In this document: in pieces, positions 35,101 to 46,760 of the stretch
How positions within the stretch are numbered: the first letter of the stretch is position 1
How the letters are laid out: each line of letters opens with the position of its first letter
NCBI GenBank assembly: GCA_019671005.1
Contig: CM033752.1
Span: forward strand, 9,362,001 to 9,426,000
Source: Hibiscus mutabilis
Taxonomy: Eukaryota > Streptophyta > Magnoliopsida > Malvales > Malvaceae
Reading direction: 5' to 3'
Length of the DNA: 64,000 bases
Made by a program: the position numbers and the translations under genes
The notes under the pieces: generated by a model
What the model was told of the DNA's origin: nothing
The model's database searches: none
Seen by the model: the letters and a program-made list of their open reading frames with translations, nothing else

Positions 35101-37469
35101 AGTCATTATCTTCATTGGAAGATAAAAGAAACCAAGTTGATTGTGCAAAGGAGAAACTACAAGCCATGAGAAGTGAGACACATGAATTATCTAATTTAGA
35201 ATTAAAACTAAAGGAAGAACTTGATTTGGTTAGGGCTCAAAAATTGGAGCTGATGGCTAATGCAGATAGGTTGCACTTAGAGAAGGCCAAATTTGAAACT
35301 GAGTGGGAACTGATTGATGGAAAAAGAGAAGAGTTGCAGAAGGAAGCTGTGCGTGTTCATTAGGAGAGAAGCTATTTTGAAGTTTCTCAAGGATGAGCGT
35401 GATAGCTTGAGAAGAGAGCGTGATGTGATGCGAGAGAAGCATAACAAGGATGTTGAATCATTGAATCGTGAGAGAGAAGACTTCATGAAAAAGATGGTGA
35501 TTGAGCATTCTGATTGGTTCAACAAGATTCAACAAGAGCGTGCTGAATTGTTGCTGGGAATTGAAACCCAGAAGAGGGAGCTGGAGAATTTTATCAAGAA
35601 GAGGCGTGAAGAAATAGAAAGTTCTTTGAAGGAAAGAGAGGAAGCTTTTGAGCAAGAAAAGAAAAATCAGTTTCAACATATTAATACTCTGAAGGAAAGA
35701 GCGGAGAACGAGTTAGAACAAGCTACCTTAGAAATGAAAAGACTTGATGCTGAAAGAATGGAGATCAAATTGGATCGTAACCGTAGTGGAAGGGAGTGGG
35801 CAGAGTTGAACAAGTCTATTGAGGACCTCAAGGTGCTAAGGCACAAATTGAAGCAACAGAGGGAACAGCATGCTGATAGAAAAGAGATAAATGCTGAGAT
35901 TGAAGAGCTAAAAAAGTTGGGGGACTTGAAAGCTGCTGTAGATAATATGATGGTGGCTCAAATGCAATGTTCTATTGTTGAGCTTAGCCGGCAGAAAGCA
36001 TCTGAAAGAAAGACTCTGAAACAGAAAACTGTCATGCAAAATCCTGGATCTGGTTCAGTTAAAAATATGGTTGTTGTTGACAATGGCAATGGATTCAACT
36101 CACCAATGTCAAAACCAGATACTGCTTCTCCTAGCTCTGCCCATTTCTCTTGGATTAAGCGCTGCAGCGAGTTGATATTCAAACATACCCCTGACAAGGC
36201 CCAAATGAAGCCTGAAGAAAGATGTTTGATATCTGATCATGAAGATGTTTGTTTGAAGTTCCCGGGAAAGTTGTTTTCAAGCGATGGCTGTGACGGGCCA
36301 AAATGCAAGCAGTATGGAAGAAAGCCCTTGGGATTTGATGGGGAACCAAAAGTGATAGTGGAAGTTCCCTCTGAAGGTGAGGTGGTCAAAGGAGTTTCTG
36401 AACAAAGGAGTCAAGCTGGAAGGAAAAGAAGAGTTGACAACCCGCCTTCACTTGGCACTAAAAAACGGAGGCAAACAAAAGACGCATCTGTAGTGGAAGA
36501 AGAGTGTTGTACTCACAGGTATCTACTTCTGTCCTCATTGATTTTTTTAGCCTGTTTTCAAACATATACTGATATTCTGATTACTTTTTTATTCTCATAG
36601 GTCCTAGGTTTGTTGACAATGACATTTGTAATTTTTCAGTGTAAATTCAACTGAACCAAATTTGACTCCAGATCTGCATGCATTATTGTACGATCAGAGC
36701 CAAGGAGAGGCTGATGAGACTAATGTGCTGATTGTTGATAAAATAACTAGGATTTTGGAAGAGACCTATGAAAAAAAGATTGTAGTTGGTTCTTCCAATC
36801 TAGGAAATACAGATCATTTGCTGGATATTGTAGCAGAATCAGGGCAGGGTATTCCTCAAAGTGGAGGAATGCACTGTCATGCAAGTGCTTCAGGAGAGAA
36901 TAGTGAATCTGGGGAAGCATATTTGAGGAATGTTTCTCAAGGTACCATGCACTGTCAGGTAACGGCTGGTTCTAGCTATCTGTAAATATTTCTTTATCAT
37001 GCATTCAGATGACAGTACAACATTTTACTAGGCTCTTGATTGCAATGGATTTTTTTTGGCTTTTCCCCTTGATGGTTGGCTCGATTTCTTTTTTTGTTTG
37101 TTTTTTATTAAGTAGAGATAATTCCACTCCCAAGGCAAATGCTGGGATTCGAACCCATACAAGATGAGACAAAATGAGCATCCTTAACCACTCGTTCAAT
37201 TAGTGGAATTCGTTCAATTAGTGGATCTCATGTCTCTGGTTCTTTAATTGCCCATTTATGAGCAAGTTAGTAATTTTTTCGGTTTATCTGGTATTGTTGA
37301 GTCTATATTTTGTATCCTTGAGGTTCATGTATTTTTTTTTTTTTTGGTTCTGTAGCTAATGGAAGACATGCCTGAAAGAGGTGAAGAAAAGCTTGAAGAC
37401 AATGTTGCTCCCAAACCAAATGAGAATGAGAAAATTGGAAGGAGGACGAGGTCAAAGCAGAAGTTGTAG
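32127..37469 (+). CDS. CRWN4: CRWN4/NMCP2-like nuclear-lamina coiled-coil protein, frame-broken
   Basis: CROWDED NUCLEI proteins line the inner nuclear envelope of plants and shape the nucleus. Eight coding exons with GT-AG borders: 32127-32270, 33277-33485, 33587-33840, 34178-34448, 34564-34647, 34737-36518, 36640-36958, 37356-37469. Exon 1 has the conserved WRRLKEAGFDEESIKKRD. Long heptad-rich E/K coiled coil follows to about 35960, then a basic GRKRRVDN...TKKRRQTK nuclear signal and the end RRTRSKQKL. Total about 1058 residues, close to the roughly 1040 remembered for Arabidopsis CRWN4. Three breaks: the expected start (ATG at 32083) is out of frame by one base, so the first in-frame ATG is 32127; exon 2 loses one base near 33315 (TTG-AAAAAAAG); exon 6 changes frame at TAG 35361-35363. 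Exon phases fit exactly if each is a single-base change. Young pseudogene or assembly errors. Confidence 0.88.
37085..37205 (-). mobile_element. tRNA-derived SINE-like insertion in the last CRWN4 intron
   Basis: On the minus strand AACGAGTGGTTAAGGATGC resembles an RNA polymerase III A box. GGGTTCGAATCCC, about 35 bases on, is a B box/T-arm. The copy ends in an A-rich tail (TTAATAAAAAACAAACAAAA). CGTTCAATTAGTGGA is repeated in direct orientation at the head end. There is no acceptor stem, so it is not a tRNA gene. It lies in the intron 36959-37355. Confidence 0.55.
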
Positions 37470-37980
37470 AAATATATCTAGTTTCTTTTTAGCTGCTAGA
37501 AATTTATTTATTTTAATCATTTTGCACAAAGGTACTCTCTTTTTTTTTTCGTCCGACGCCCTAGTCTCCTGCCCAATTATGAATTACATACAACAGGATC
37601 AATCTTGAGTAAAGCATCCTTTTAATTACTCTTTTTTGGTGTATTGCAGAATACCAGATGTTTCAACATGCCTTGCAGAAACCAAACATGGGAACTCGGA
37701 TCTTGTTCGAAACTCATGTAAATGCTTCTCCAGCCTTTTTGATTTTGGTGTGGGTTTGCTTAGCAGTGTTGGTTTATGATATTCCTAATTTCCGTAGGGT
37801 GGTATGCTAGGTTTTATTATGGCTAATAGGATTAGAAATTCGTTGGTTTCTCCCCTATCAATTGTGGTGTCCGAAATTGATTCGGATGGGTTTGTTTTGT
37901 TTAGAGCTCTCTCAACCCTTCGGTGGAAATCTTTTACGGTCTTTTCCATGAGTGAACTTCATTAACCTTTCATATGCTAA
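37470..37980 (+). other. 3' untranslated region of the CRWN4-like gene
   Basis: After the stop the sequence could be spliced from AAAG/GTACTC (about 37530) to TTGCAG/AATACC (about 37650). Poly(A) site unclear. No further ORF homologous to known proteins. Confidence 0.4.
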
Positions 37981-40074
37981 TGCATAATGATAAATTCGTT
38001 GAAAATTTTGGTTCTTTTCTTTCAGCAATTTTGCATTTTTGATGGAAATGTTAGACTAAATCATTATCTTTATTTTGATTAAATAAAGATAATTACAAGA
38101 TAAATGTCGAGATTTGAATTTATATAAGATAGGATAACATGAACATCTTTGATCTCGGCCAATTAAGGATTTCAAATCATTAAATTTTAATCACCTTGAT
38201 GTGCAGTCTGCGTGAACACTTTATGCGTACTTTATTGCTGATTAGTATAATTTTGTTTTATATGTTATATAACAGATTTTAAGAGTTCAATATTTAAAAA
38301 AAATACTTGAAAGTTAGTAAAAAAATTACAAATATTTTCAGAAAAGTTAAAACTTTCAAAAAAAAAAGAATTATAATTTTTTATAGTTTTCAATAAGAAT
38401 TTTAAAAATTAAAAAGGCGTAAGGTTATCAAATTAAAAGTTTTTAATTTGTATTTTTTTTATCGTTAAATGAGTAAAATGAATGGTTGAGATTAATAGTA
38501 GTCTTGAATATTAGTGTAAAACTAAATAAGTTTTACCTTATATAACTTGATACTAACCCATATATATATATATATATATATTCTTTACCTATTTCTAGGG
38601 TAAAATTATCAAATGGTTATCCAATTTTATGGCATTACCATATGAATTTAGTCCGTTGGGAAAACCTCATCCTTGAATCATCATCGCTGAACTCTTGACA
38701 TATAATTTAGTAAAACTATTAATTGATGGGGTGGTTGAGCACTGTTTTTTCCCTAAAAAAATCCAAAAACTTTTATAATGACAATGACTAAATTGATAAC
38801 GTCTTAAAAATTGGTGACTTAATTGTCAATTGCGTGGATTTTTTTGGGTGAAAAATTAATAGCGCTTTAAAAATTGGTGACTTAATTGTCAATTGCATGG
38901 ATTTTACTTCCCATTTTTACCAAACAAACATTAAACTTTCATTTATCTTAATAAAATTGTTACACATCTATCGGTCCAACGTCGCGTTCGGCCCATATAA
39001 TTGCACCGATGAACTCCTCTAAGTGTTAAAACCGAACTTGTGACTTAAGATAAATGCGATTCTGAACTAACCCAACTTCACTTTAGGCCTAACAGAGAGT
39101 TTTGAAACAGATCACGAATTCACAATTTTGAGTAATTTAGCACCACAATATAATATTTTGCATAACTGACACATATAAATATCAATTTTTAGAGTAATTC
39201 AGAGTATTTTTAGCTTGGTGGTTACCTAGTATCCAAATGGGTATATGGATCAAACACCTCATCACCACAATACATAGTCTGATCATTAGCGACACATACA
39301 TAATATATACTCGTACACTGACCCTATAACATACCAACTATATCAGTAACAATATTAAGATAAGCAATGCTCAGATTTATACATTTATCATAATGGAGAG
39401 CATTATTTATCACATCATCACATCTCATTTACTATAGGATCATATTTTCACATTATAGATCATTAGATATATTTGAAGCACAACAAACACCATTTCAAAA
39501 TTGAATCACATACCTTGATCAATAACTTATAGCATGACAAATTATAATTGGCACAATGACCTACATATACATACGCATAGTAAAGTAAAAATAGAGATAA
39601 TTCAATTACGAACCCAACAAGTAGTTTTAGTGATAAAACGGATGATGTTCATCCTAGAAGATTCTGGTTCAAATCGATTTGTCTTCAAGGTGTGTGTGCA
39701 TTGTCAAAAGGTTAATAATGTATGAACATATATTATCTTATAATCACCTTAAGACTATTAAAAAAATAACTCAATTACGATTGCACTAACTTATATCTCG
39801 AATTTAGAAGAAAAAAAAAACTTCAAATCAATGAATCAATGTTTGGTCTATTTCCTCTTTCCCCTTAGCACTCGAAACTCCTCCCCGATCTTGAGCTTAA
39901 ACTCTATTTCACCCAAATTTTCAATTACAAATAGGCAATCAATCAACATATTCATCTTCGAATTCCAGCCTCTCTCTCACATAAACCCAATCGAGATGAA
40001 CGTCGAAAGACAGAGTCATCTCGGACATTTTAGGATCCTAAGTGAAAATTCGAAAGTAAAAAAACCCTATAGAA
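37981..40074. other. AT-rich intergenic DNA
   Basis: No gene seen. It holds a (TA)n microsatellite at 38561-38581 and a short tandem duplication around AAAAATTGGTGACTTAATTG (38808-38847 and 38872-38908). At 39620-39672 TAGTTTTAGTGATAAAACGG and GGTTCAAATC could be weak A and B boxes. A 90-codon ORF at 39831-40100 resembles nothing I know. Confidence 0.5.
38060..38175 (-). mobile_element. diverged second SINE-like copy
   Basis: GATAATTACAAGATAAATGT, CGAGATTTGAA and CATCTTTGATCTCGGCCAAT follow the order of the copy at 37085-37205 but its B box has decayed to TTCAAATCTCG. Weak but collinear over about 110 bases. Confidence 0.35.
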
Positions 40075-41700
40075 CGAAAAATATCCATTATTTTGAATAA
40101 TTAATTTAACATTTTATTAATAAATGATTATTTTTATTATTTTGTTAAAAAAAAACACCTTAAATACAACTAAAATAATAAAGAACAACCACTAACTCAC
40201 AAGATTATCACTTGAAAAATTACTGAAGCTATGAAGGTAGAAGGTAAAGGCCCTGAGCCAAATTTCATGTTACTTTCCCTTTGAGACCACATTATCGAAA
40301 GCTAACAAAAATGAAGGAGATGACTAAATGCCTCCTTTAGTAAAGTGAGAAGGATTAAAGGAATTTGAAATTCCAATCAATGAAACCAACAATCAAGATC
40401 TATCCAAAACTTTAAGTCGAAGATCAATCGCTCATAGGCCTCCGAAAACAAACCACTAACAACAGTTATGTCTAATCACAATTTAAGGACCCCAACTTCC
40501 ATTCCTTTTTATTTGGTAGACAACAATTTCAATTATCAATTCGATTTTCGATTCAATTTTTAGAAAACACTAAAAAATAGTTGACAAATAAAAATTGACG
40601 GGGGTTTGAATCCCGAACACTTCATTAACAAATAATCAATGGGAAAATATCTCATACACCAACGGTGGAAATAATAAGAACCATAGTTTTAGGGTTTAGT
40701 GATCCAATTTAAAATTTAGGGGTTTAAAATTTATGAGTCATGATTAGAATTTAGGGTTTATAAGTTAGAGTTTAGGTTTTAAGGTAATATGTTAAGGATT
40801 TTAGTTTTAACCTATAAACCCCAAATTTCAATCACAACCCTTAAATTCTAAACCTATAAACCATAAACTCTAAATAGAACCCCTAAACGAAAAATATCCA
40901 TTATTTTGAATAATTAATTTAACATTTTATTAATAAACGATTATTTTTATTATTTTGTTAAAAAGACACCTTAAATACAACTAAAATAATAAAGAACAAC
41001 CACTAACTCACAAAATTATCACTTGAAAAATTACTGAAGCTATGAAGGTAGAAGGTAAAGGCCCTGAGCCAAATTTCATGTTACTTTCCCTCTGAGACCA
41101 CATTATCGAAGGCTAACAAAAATGAAGGAGATGACTAAATGCCTCCTTTAGTAAAGTGAGAAGGATTAAAGGAATTTGAAATTCCAATCAATGAAACCAA
41201 CAATCAAGATCTATCCAAAACTTTAAGTCGAAGATCAATCGCTCATAGGCCTCCGAAAACAAACCACTAACAACAGTTATGTCTAATCACAATTTAAGGA
41301 CCCCAACTTCCATTCCTTTTTATTTGGTAGACAACAATTTCAATTATCAATTCGATTTTCGATTCAATTTTTAGAAAACACTAAAAAATAGTTGACAAAT
41401 AAAAATTGACGGGGGTTTGAATCCCGAACACTTCATTAACAAATAATCAATGGGAAAATATCTCATACACCAACGGTGGAAATAATAAGAACCATAGTTT
41501 TAGGGTTTAGTGATCCAATTTAAAATTTAGGGGTTTAAAATTTATGAGTTATGATTAGAATTTAGGGTTTATAAGTTAGAGTTTAGGTTTTAAGGTAATA
41601 TGTTAAGGATTTTAGTTTTAACCTATAAACCCCAAATTTCAATCACAACCCTTAAATTCTAAACCTATAAACCATAAACTCTAAATAGAACCCCTAAACG
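40075..41700. repeat. 813-bp tandem duplication
   Basis: CGAAAAATATCCATTATTTT begins at 40075 and again at 40888. The two copies match almost base for base to CCCCTAAACG, differing by two bases in an A run and a few substitutions (for example GAGTCATG against GAGTTATG). No gene. Each copy contains GACGGGGGTTTGAATCCC (40598 and 41411), a possible T-arm-like motif, and an inverted TTTAGGG-type segment. Confidence 0.9.
40689..40886. repeat. TTTAGGG-rich imperfect inverted repeat, duplicated at 41500-41698
   Basis: The left half has TTTTAGGGTTTAGTG, AATTTAGGGGTTTAA and AATTTAGGGTTTATAAG. The right half has AACCTATAAACCCCAAA, CCCTTAAATTC and CCCCTAAA, so the halves can pair imperfectly around GGATTTTAGTT. 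The second copy is part of the 813-bp duplication. Confidence 0.6.
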
Positions 41701-41874
41701 CTAAAATTAAGTCTCTTGTTGACTCTTTTATTTCTACTACCAATGCATGGATTAATTACCAATAAACTCTAAATAGAACCCCTAAACGCTAAAATTAAGT
41801 CGCTTGTTGACTCTTTTATTTCAACTGCCAATGCATGAAATAATTACCAATAATCAATTACATATTTTCAGGTC
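41699..41874. repeat. 88-bp tandem repeat following the 813-bp duplication
   Basis: CGCTAAAATTAAGTCTCTTG starts at 41699 and again at 41787 (CGCTTG variant). Both copies run through TGACTCTTTTATTTC and CCAATGCATG to AATTACCAATAA. Confidence 0.8.
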
Positions 41875-41889
41875 ATCAGTTTTGACAAA

Positions 41890-42450
41890 TTACAAACACC
41901 AAAATTAGAGATGTTACAATTATCTCACCTAAATTAATACCTATACAATATTATGGAGTCAATACAACTCATTTGGTAAAGTAATTATGTAAGCTTTGAG
42001 GTCATTTCGTTCTAGAATTTCATACGAATCGATAAATTGGGAACTGAGCTTACCTTTTCTTACTAAACCAGAGGATTTTCTTACAGGGAGATTTTCATGA
42101 ACACTTTCTCATTGATTTCATATTCAATATCCTTATGTTTGAGGTTGGTGTAGGACTTTTGTCAAAGGTGGCTTTCGGACGATCTCTGCAAGAAAGCACA
42201 CATGAGGTGGCCGGAGATGTAAACGAAAGTGAGTTGAGAGGGAAGAGTGACAATGGCTAAGTTGGAGAAGCAAACATGAGATAAAAGGGAGAAATATGAA
42301 TTTTAGTAACTGTAAATAGAAATGGTTTTAGAGATGATTAAGGCTTGATACAAGCATGTGGCTTATATAGCCCAAATTATATCCCGCAACAAACTAACCA
42401 ACCTCTAACAAACCCAAGTTAACTAATTACATATTCTGACATTCACCCCA
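41890..42450 (-). repeat. probable copia-type LTR remnant
   Basis: On the minus strand AATTGGAGTGGGG (a polypurine-like tract) is followed by TGTCAGAATATGTAATTAG, an LTR start typical of plant copia elements. A TATA box (GGCTATATAAGCC, about 42363-42375) and a leader follow. No partner LTR or target duplication was found; the far end is a guess. The 130 bases from here to 42586 have no clear content. Confidence 0.4.
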
Positions 42451-42586
42451 CTCCAATTTTTTCCCTTGAAGTTGATTTCCGAGCAAAAGAAGTGAGCTGG
42501 AGTTGATTCATGAGTGCACAGTGAGCTGGTATCCACACACATAATCAGTGAGTTGGTTACCAGTGAGCTAGTTATTGTTTTGAGAC

Positions 42587-44466
42587 TGTAACCTATTTTG
42601 TCCCGACTTAGCCCAATTAAAATACAAAACTCATTACATCCAATTACCCATTTTACAAACCTAATTACCCATACCCAACAAAAACCCAAATACCCATTTT
42701 AATTAAAATACCCAAACTTAGCAAACTACCCATAACCTTAATATCCTAAACTAACATAAACTAACCCTAGCCTTCAAGCTATCGCCGCCTCATTCAAGCC
42801 TCCAGCGGCCGAGCCGAGCCGAGCCGAGCCGCGCCTCTACCGCCCTTATCCCTGCCACCACCGCCTTGCTTTGCGGCCACCGCTCACCATCACGTCGGAT
42901 CTGCAAGAAATAAAGGCAACATGTTACTATCCGAAGCAATGCCAGATCCACATCAACGTAAAAGTGAAAATTTATGTATTTTTTATGTGTTAAAAATGGG
43001 TATAAGACCCATAAGCTTGTATGGTAAAGGGGCAGTTTTTCAGATGTAAAAAGGGGGGAATTTCCGAATCGAAATAAAAAAGCACAAAAGGTTGTCAAGT
43101 TTACATTCTATTCGAACCAAAACAAAAAAACAACCGACAACAAGATCGAAAAAAAGATAGGGCGAAAATAAATTAAAAAAACAAATTCAAAAAGGTAAAA
43201 ATAAAATCATACCTCGCTTTGTAGATCTAGGCATTTGGGTAAGGGTTTGAAGAAATTCGAGGTCGGATTTGCGCTCGGGGAGTTGAAAAGAGCTAAAAAA
43301 GCAAGGCTTTTGGCATTCTCGACCTTCGAAGGCGAACACTGCAGCAGCCGGTGAGCGGAGGATTGCGGCGGCGCGGGGAGGCCGACGACCAGCTAAGACC
43401 GAGAGTGGGGAGAGAATTTGAGAGAGGGTCTGAGTTTTTTTAATTATCAAAGGCTACAAATGATTTTTTTTGCCAAAAAATAATATATAAGCCATTAAAA
43501 TGACGCCGTTTTGGACGTCAGATACTAGGCCCAAAACGACGTCATTTTATGCTCCAACCCGCATATAAGACCCGACCCGGAGACCAGATTCGCGCATTTT
43601 TAAACAAAATGGGTAAATTCAAATTTGGTCCCTCTGCCATATTTTCATTATTTCCGCAATCCTCCTTATTTTGTATTTGTTTCAATTTCGTACCTTTTTA
43701 GTTCTTTTAAACTTTAATTTTTCATAGTTCAGTCACTGTTTTTAATTTCTAATTTTTATTAATGTATTATTACTATTAGTATTACCATATTATTTATATA
43801 TTATTATATATTACAATATATCACTGTTATTGTTATTATTATAAGTATATTATATACTGCTACATTATACACTCTTAATAATTATAATCTAATATATGTA
43901 TATCCGTATATATCCTGTATGTATTTTAATTAAATGATTTTTTGGGGTTATCGTGAAAAATGTATCTCGAGCGTAAGGGGTGCCGCTTTCCGTTAATCCC
44001 TAATACAAAAAATAGAAAATATCATTTTAAATTATAATTTTCAAAATAGTTTCCTTTCATTCAAGAATCTAAAGAAAATTATGCCCTAGGTGTAGGGGTG
44101 TAAATTCCTTTCATACAAAGAAATATTCTTCTAAATATTTTAAGGAGTCACAAATTTGAAATTAAATTCGAATTATTAATTTCCATCATTAAGACACCAA
44201 AAAATCGATCAGGTACCAATTTTGGGCGTTGTGGTGGTGCTCACCCTTCCCCACACGTAACTGACTCTTGAACCTGTTTTTCTGGTTTCACAGACCAAAA
44301 CTCGTTGTTTTAATAAAATGACAAAAATAAGTTTTTATTAAAATAACCGGGTTTTCAGGTGATCCAATCTCACCTAAATTAAAAAGATTGGTGGCGACTC
44401 CACTCAATCCCAAATATTTTTCGTAAGAACGCGTCAAGCCCCACCACAGGTCGGACCGTTGTTACA
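42587..44466 (+). repeat. 5' LTR of element E
   Basis: Starts TGTAACC, ends GTTGTTACA. It includes a GC-rich patch (42780-42900 and 43330-43400) in otherwise AT-rich DNA, a perfect-looking inverted repeat at 43495-43549 and the stretch GTGCCGCTTTCCGTTAATCC (43980). At 42975 it has a 17-codon ORF (MYFLCVKNG...LVW) that in the 3' LTR has been expanded by the captured segment. Confidence 0.8.
43495..43549. repeat. 19-bp inverted repeat, LTR1 version
   Basis: TAAAATGACGCCGTTTTGG and CCAAAACGACGTCATTTTA pair over 19 bases with one C/A mismatch, around about 16 bases. The 3' LTR version at 54137-54191 has changed at two positions in both arms. Confidence 0.8.
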
Positions 44467-45405
44467 ACTTGACGACTTCGCTGGGGACTACCTTTCTTTC
44501 AGGGTCGAGCCACCGGTCGATTACTTTTTGTCTTAATGAGTAGAAACTATAAATTCGGTTTAATTTATTTTGTGATCCCTTTTCTTGTTAATTTTTTTTA
44601 CAAAAAAGGTTTTTTAAAATTTTTCCTTGATTTTTTGTATATCACGAGCTCTGCACCCGAGCTCCGCCCCTTTTAAGTGAGAATGAGAATCTACGCCTTC
44701 ATGAGGTATCTCCTCCGTGCAGGATAGTGGATCATTTTCGGGATACATTTGTACCTTTGTCTTCGTGAGATCTTCATCTCCACATAGACCTAGGGAAATG
44801 TATCCTCCCGAATAGATGTCCTAGCGACAATTCGGGTATCGTTACTTTAGAACCTGAACCACATGTAGTGAACCATATGAGCCTACCTTGTTAGAGTCAT
44901 ACCGAACCTCTGCCCTTTTATAGAGTCATCCGATAGGTGCATGGTAGAGAGAGTTAGGGGGTTTCTTTAATTTCTTTCAATTATGCTATTTAATTTCAGT
45001 ATCAATTATTTTCTCGCAATAAAGCATATACTAGGTATCATACCGATATTTGTTATACGGGTAGAAAAGCATGTTCGGGTATGACCCAACTTTTTTTAAC
45101 GTATGTGGGTAGAAAGCATGATTGGGTAGGATTTCTCTTATTCAAGTAAAGCATGTCTACTTATCGGTTCTATACCTTTTTAATTTTTTGTAATAAATTA
45201 TTGATTATTTAATCCGTACTAACTTGCTTTTATTTTGTTGTTGCATTGCATTAACATCTCATCTTGCATACATTTATATCACATCTAGTTGCATAATCAT
45301 TTCTTGGTCGAGCTTCAAATTCTGAGAGAACTGCGATCACAGAGATTTTGGGGCATCCGTTCCGGCAGAGTCATCATTGGTTTTTCACTCGAAGAAAGGC
45401 TAAAA
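44467..45405 (+). other. element E leader with primer-binding region
   Basis: ACTTGACGACTTCGCTGGGG directly after the LTR resembles the primer site of Tat/Ogre elements, for which tRNA-Arg is the reported primer; the match should be checked against a tRNA set. The remaining 900 bases, with GGGTAGAAAAGCATG repeats at 45060-45160, have no ORF. Confidence 0.55.
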
Positions 45406-46760
45406 ATGGATGGCCATTTGGAAAAGATTGAAAAAACGTGAGAAGATATAAAGAGTGACATGGAGCAAAACCTGGAAAAAGCTCAATAAGCAACTCGCGA
45501 CCTCAACTTTCAGTCACAGGCGGATCTACTAGCTAAGATAGCTATGATGTTGGTAGATAAGGATCCAAAAAAGGGGAAAATGATTGGCCATAGACCCTGA
45601 TGCTCTACAAAAGTCAGAAAATCCTTTTGACAAGACACATCTGCAAGTGTCGTATTCAGTTGGAATGCAACAAGGTCTCCAGGTTGGATCTTTATCGCAT
45701 AGAGGAACTAAAGAGCGCTTTTTCCTTGATTCGAACGAAGTAGGTAAGCCGAAGGTTGAACTATCCAAGCAGCTGAAGATTGGTTTTAATGGCTCGAGAG
45801 AAAACTTAAAGCTGTAGAAGGGGCAAATACAGTATGTGAAATGGACGCAAGTGAATTAAGCTTGGTCCCTAATCTGGTGTTACATCCGAAGTTCAAAGTG
45901 TCAGACTTTGAAAAGTTCGATGGAAAAAGCTCTCTGTCTACTCACCTTACATGTTCTACTGAAAGATGACGAGGCATGTTGATAATGACAAGCTTTTAAT
46001 TCACTATTTTCAAGATAATTTAAAAGGGTCAACTGCTAGGTGGTACAATCAGCTTAGTCGAGACAACATACAATCATGGAAAGATGTGGCTAAAGCCTTC
46101 ACAGAGTAGTACAAACATATAACAGACATTGACCTAGACCGTTTAACATTGCAAAACATGAAGAAGAGGCCCAACGAGAGCTTTAGGCAGTATGTGCAAA
46201 GGTAGAGGGATGTTGCAGTGCAAATACAACCACTACTACTTGAAAGTGAGATAACGCCTACTTTTGTTAGAACCCTAGAAGATCCATTCCTGAAGTATAT
46301 GCTGGGAAATACAACCAAGAACTTCAAAGACCTTGTGATATCAGGTGAACTCATAGAAGAAGCCATCGGACAAGGGAAGATTATAGATTCCAACAGTGCG
46401 ATCGTGAGAGGAAGAAGTGGATCAAGGGTTCATATGCTGGGGTCTTATTCATCCCATCGACCTTGGTCCTTGCACCAATCAAACTATTCGTACTCAATTC
46501 AACCTACGACATTTTAGAACGTTGTCCATCCAATCCCGATAGCATATACAGAGTTGCTTTCGATGCTCGTTGAGGAGAACTTGTTAAACCCGGTTTGGTC
46601 TAAACCAAAGAAGCCTCCTTATCCAGAAGGTTATGGCGCTAAGGCTATATGTATTATCATATAGGAAGTACGGGCCACATTACCAAGAATTGTAGAGCTC
46701 TGAAAACAAGGTGCAAAATCTGATTGAAAATGGCACTTTGAAATTCAACAGTAGAGTCCC
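45406..46760 (+). pseudogene. element E gag remnant
   Basis: ATG at 45406 opens MDGHLEKIEKT, then a stop, then SQADLLAKIAMMLVDKDP. At 45900-46500, over frame changes, the capsid-like core reads FEKFDGKSS, LKGSTARWYNQLSRDN, DLDRLTLQNMKKRPNES and FRQYVQR, with SEITPTFVRTLEDPFLKYML after it. This is the Ty3/gypsy gag signature. Near 46560-46700 EENLLNPVWSKPKKPPYPEG and a decayed C/H cluster correspond to the region ahead of the protease. Stops at 45433, 45487, 46108 and 46204 and frameshifts make it non-functional; it still identifies the lineage. Confidence 0.75.

Noticed and set aside
37135..37200. GGTTCGAATCCC motif that looks like a tRNA gene T-arm
   Set aside because: No acceptor or anticodon stems can be formed; the A-rich tail and A box fit a SINE.
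39831..40100. 90-codon plus-strand ORF
   Set aside because: Composition is low in complexity, no family resemblance, and its end lies in the duplicated repeat.
40689..40886. True interstitial telomere array
   Set aside because: TTTAGGG units are isolated and degenerate, not in head-to-tail tandem.
43187..43450. Minus-strand ORF in the GC-rich part of the E LTR
   Set aside because: The counterpart in the other LTR (53858-54091) keeps no common protein pattern beyond the repeat; no family resemblance.
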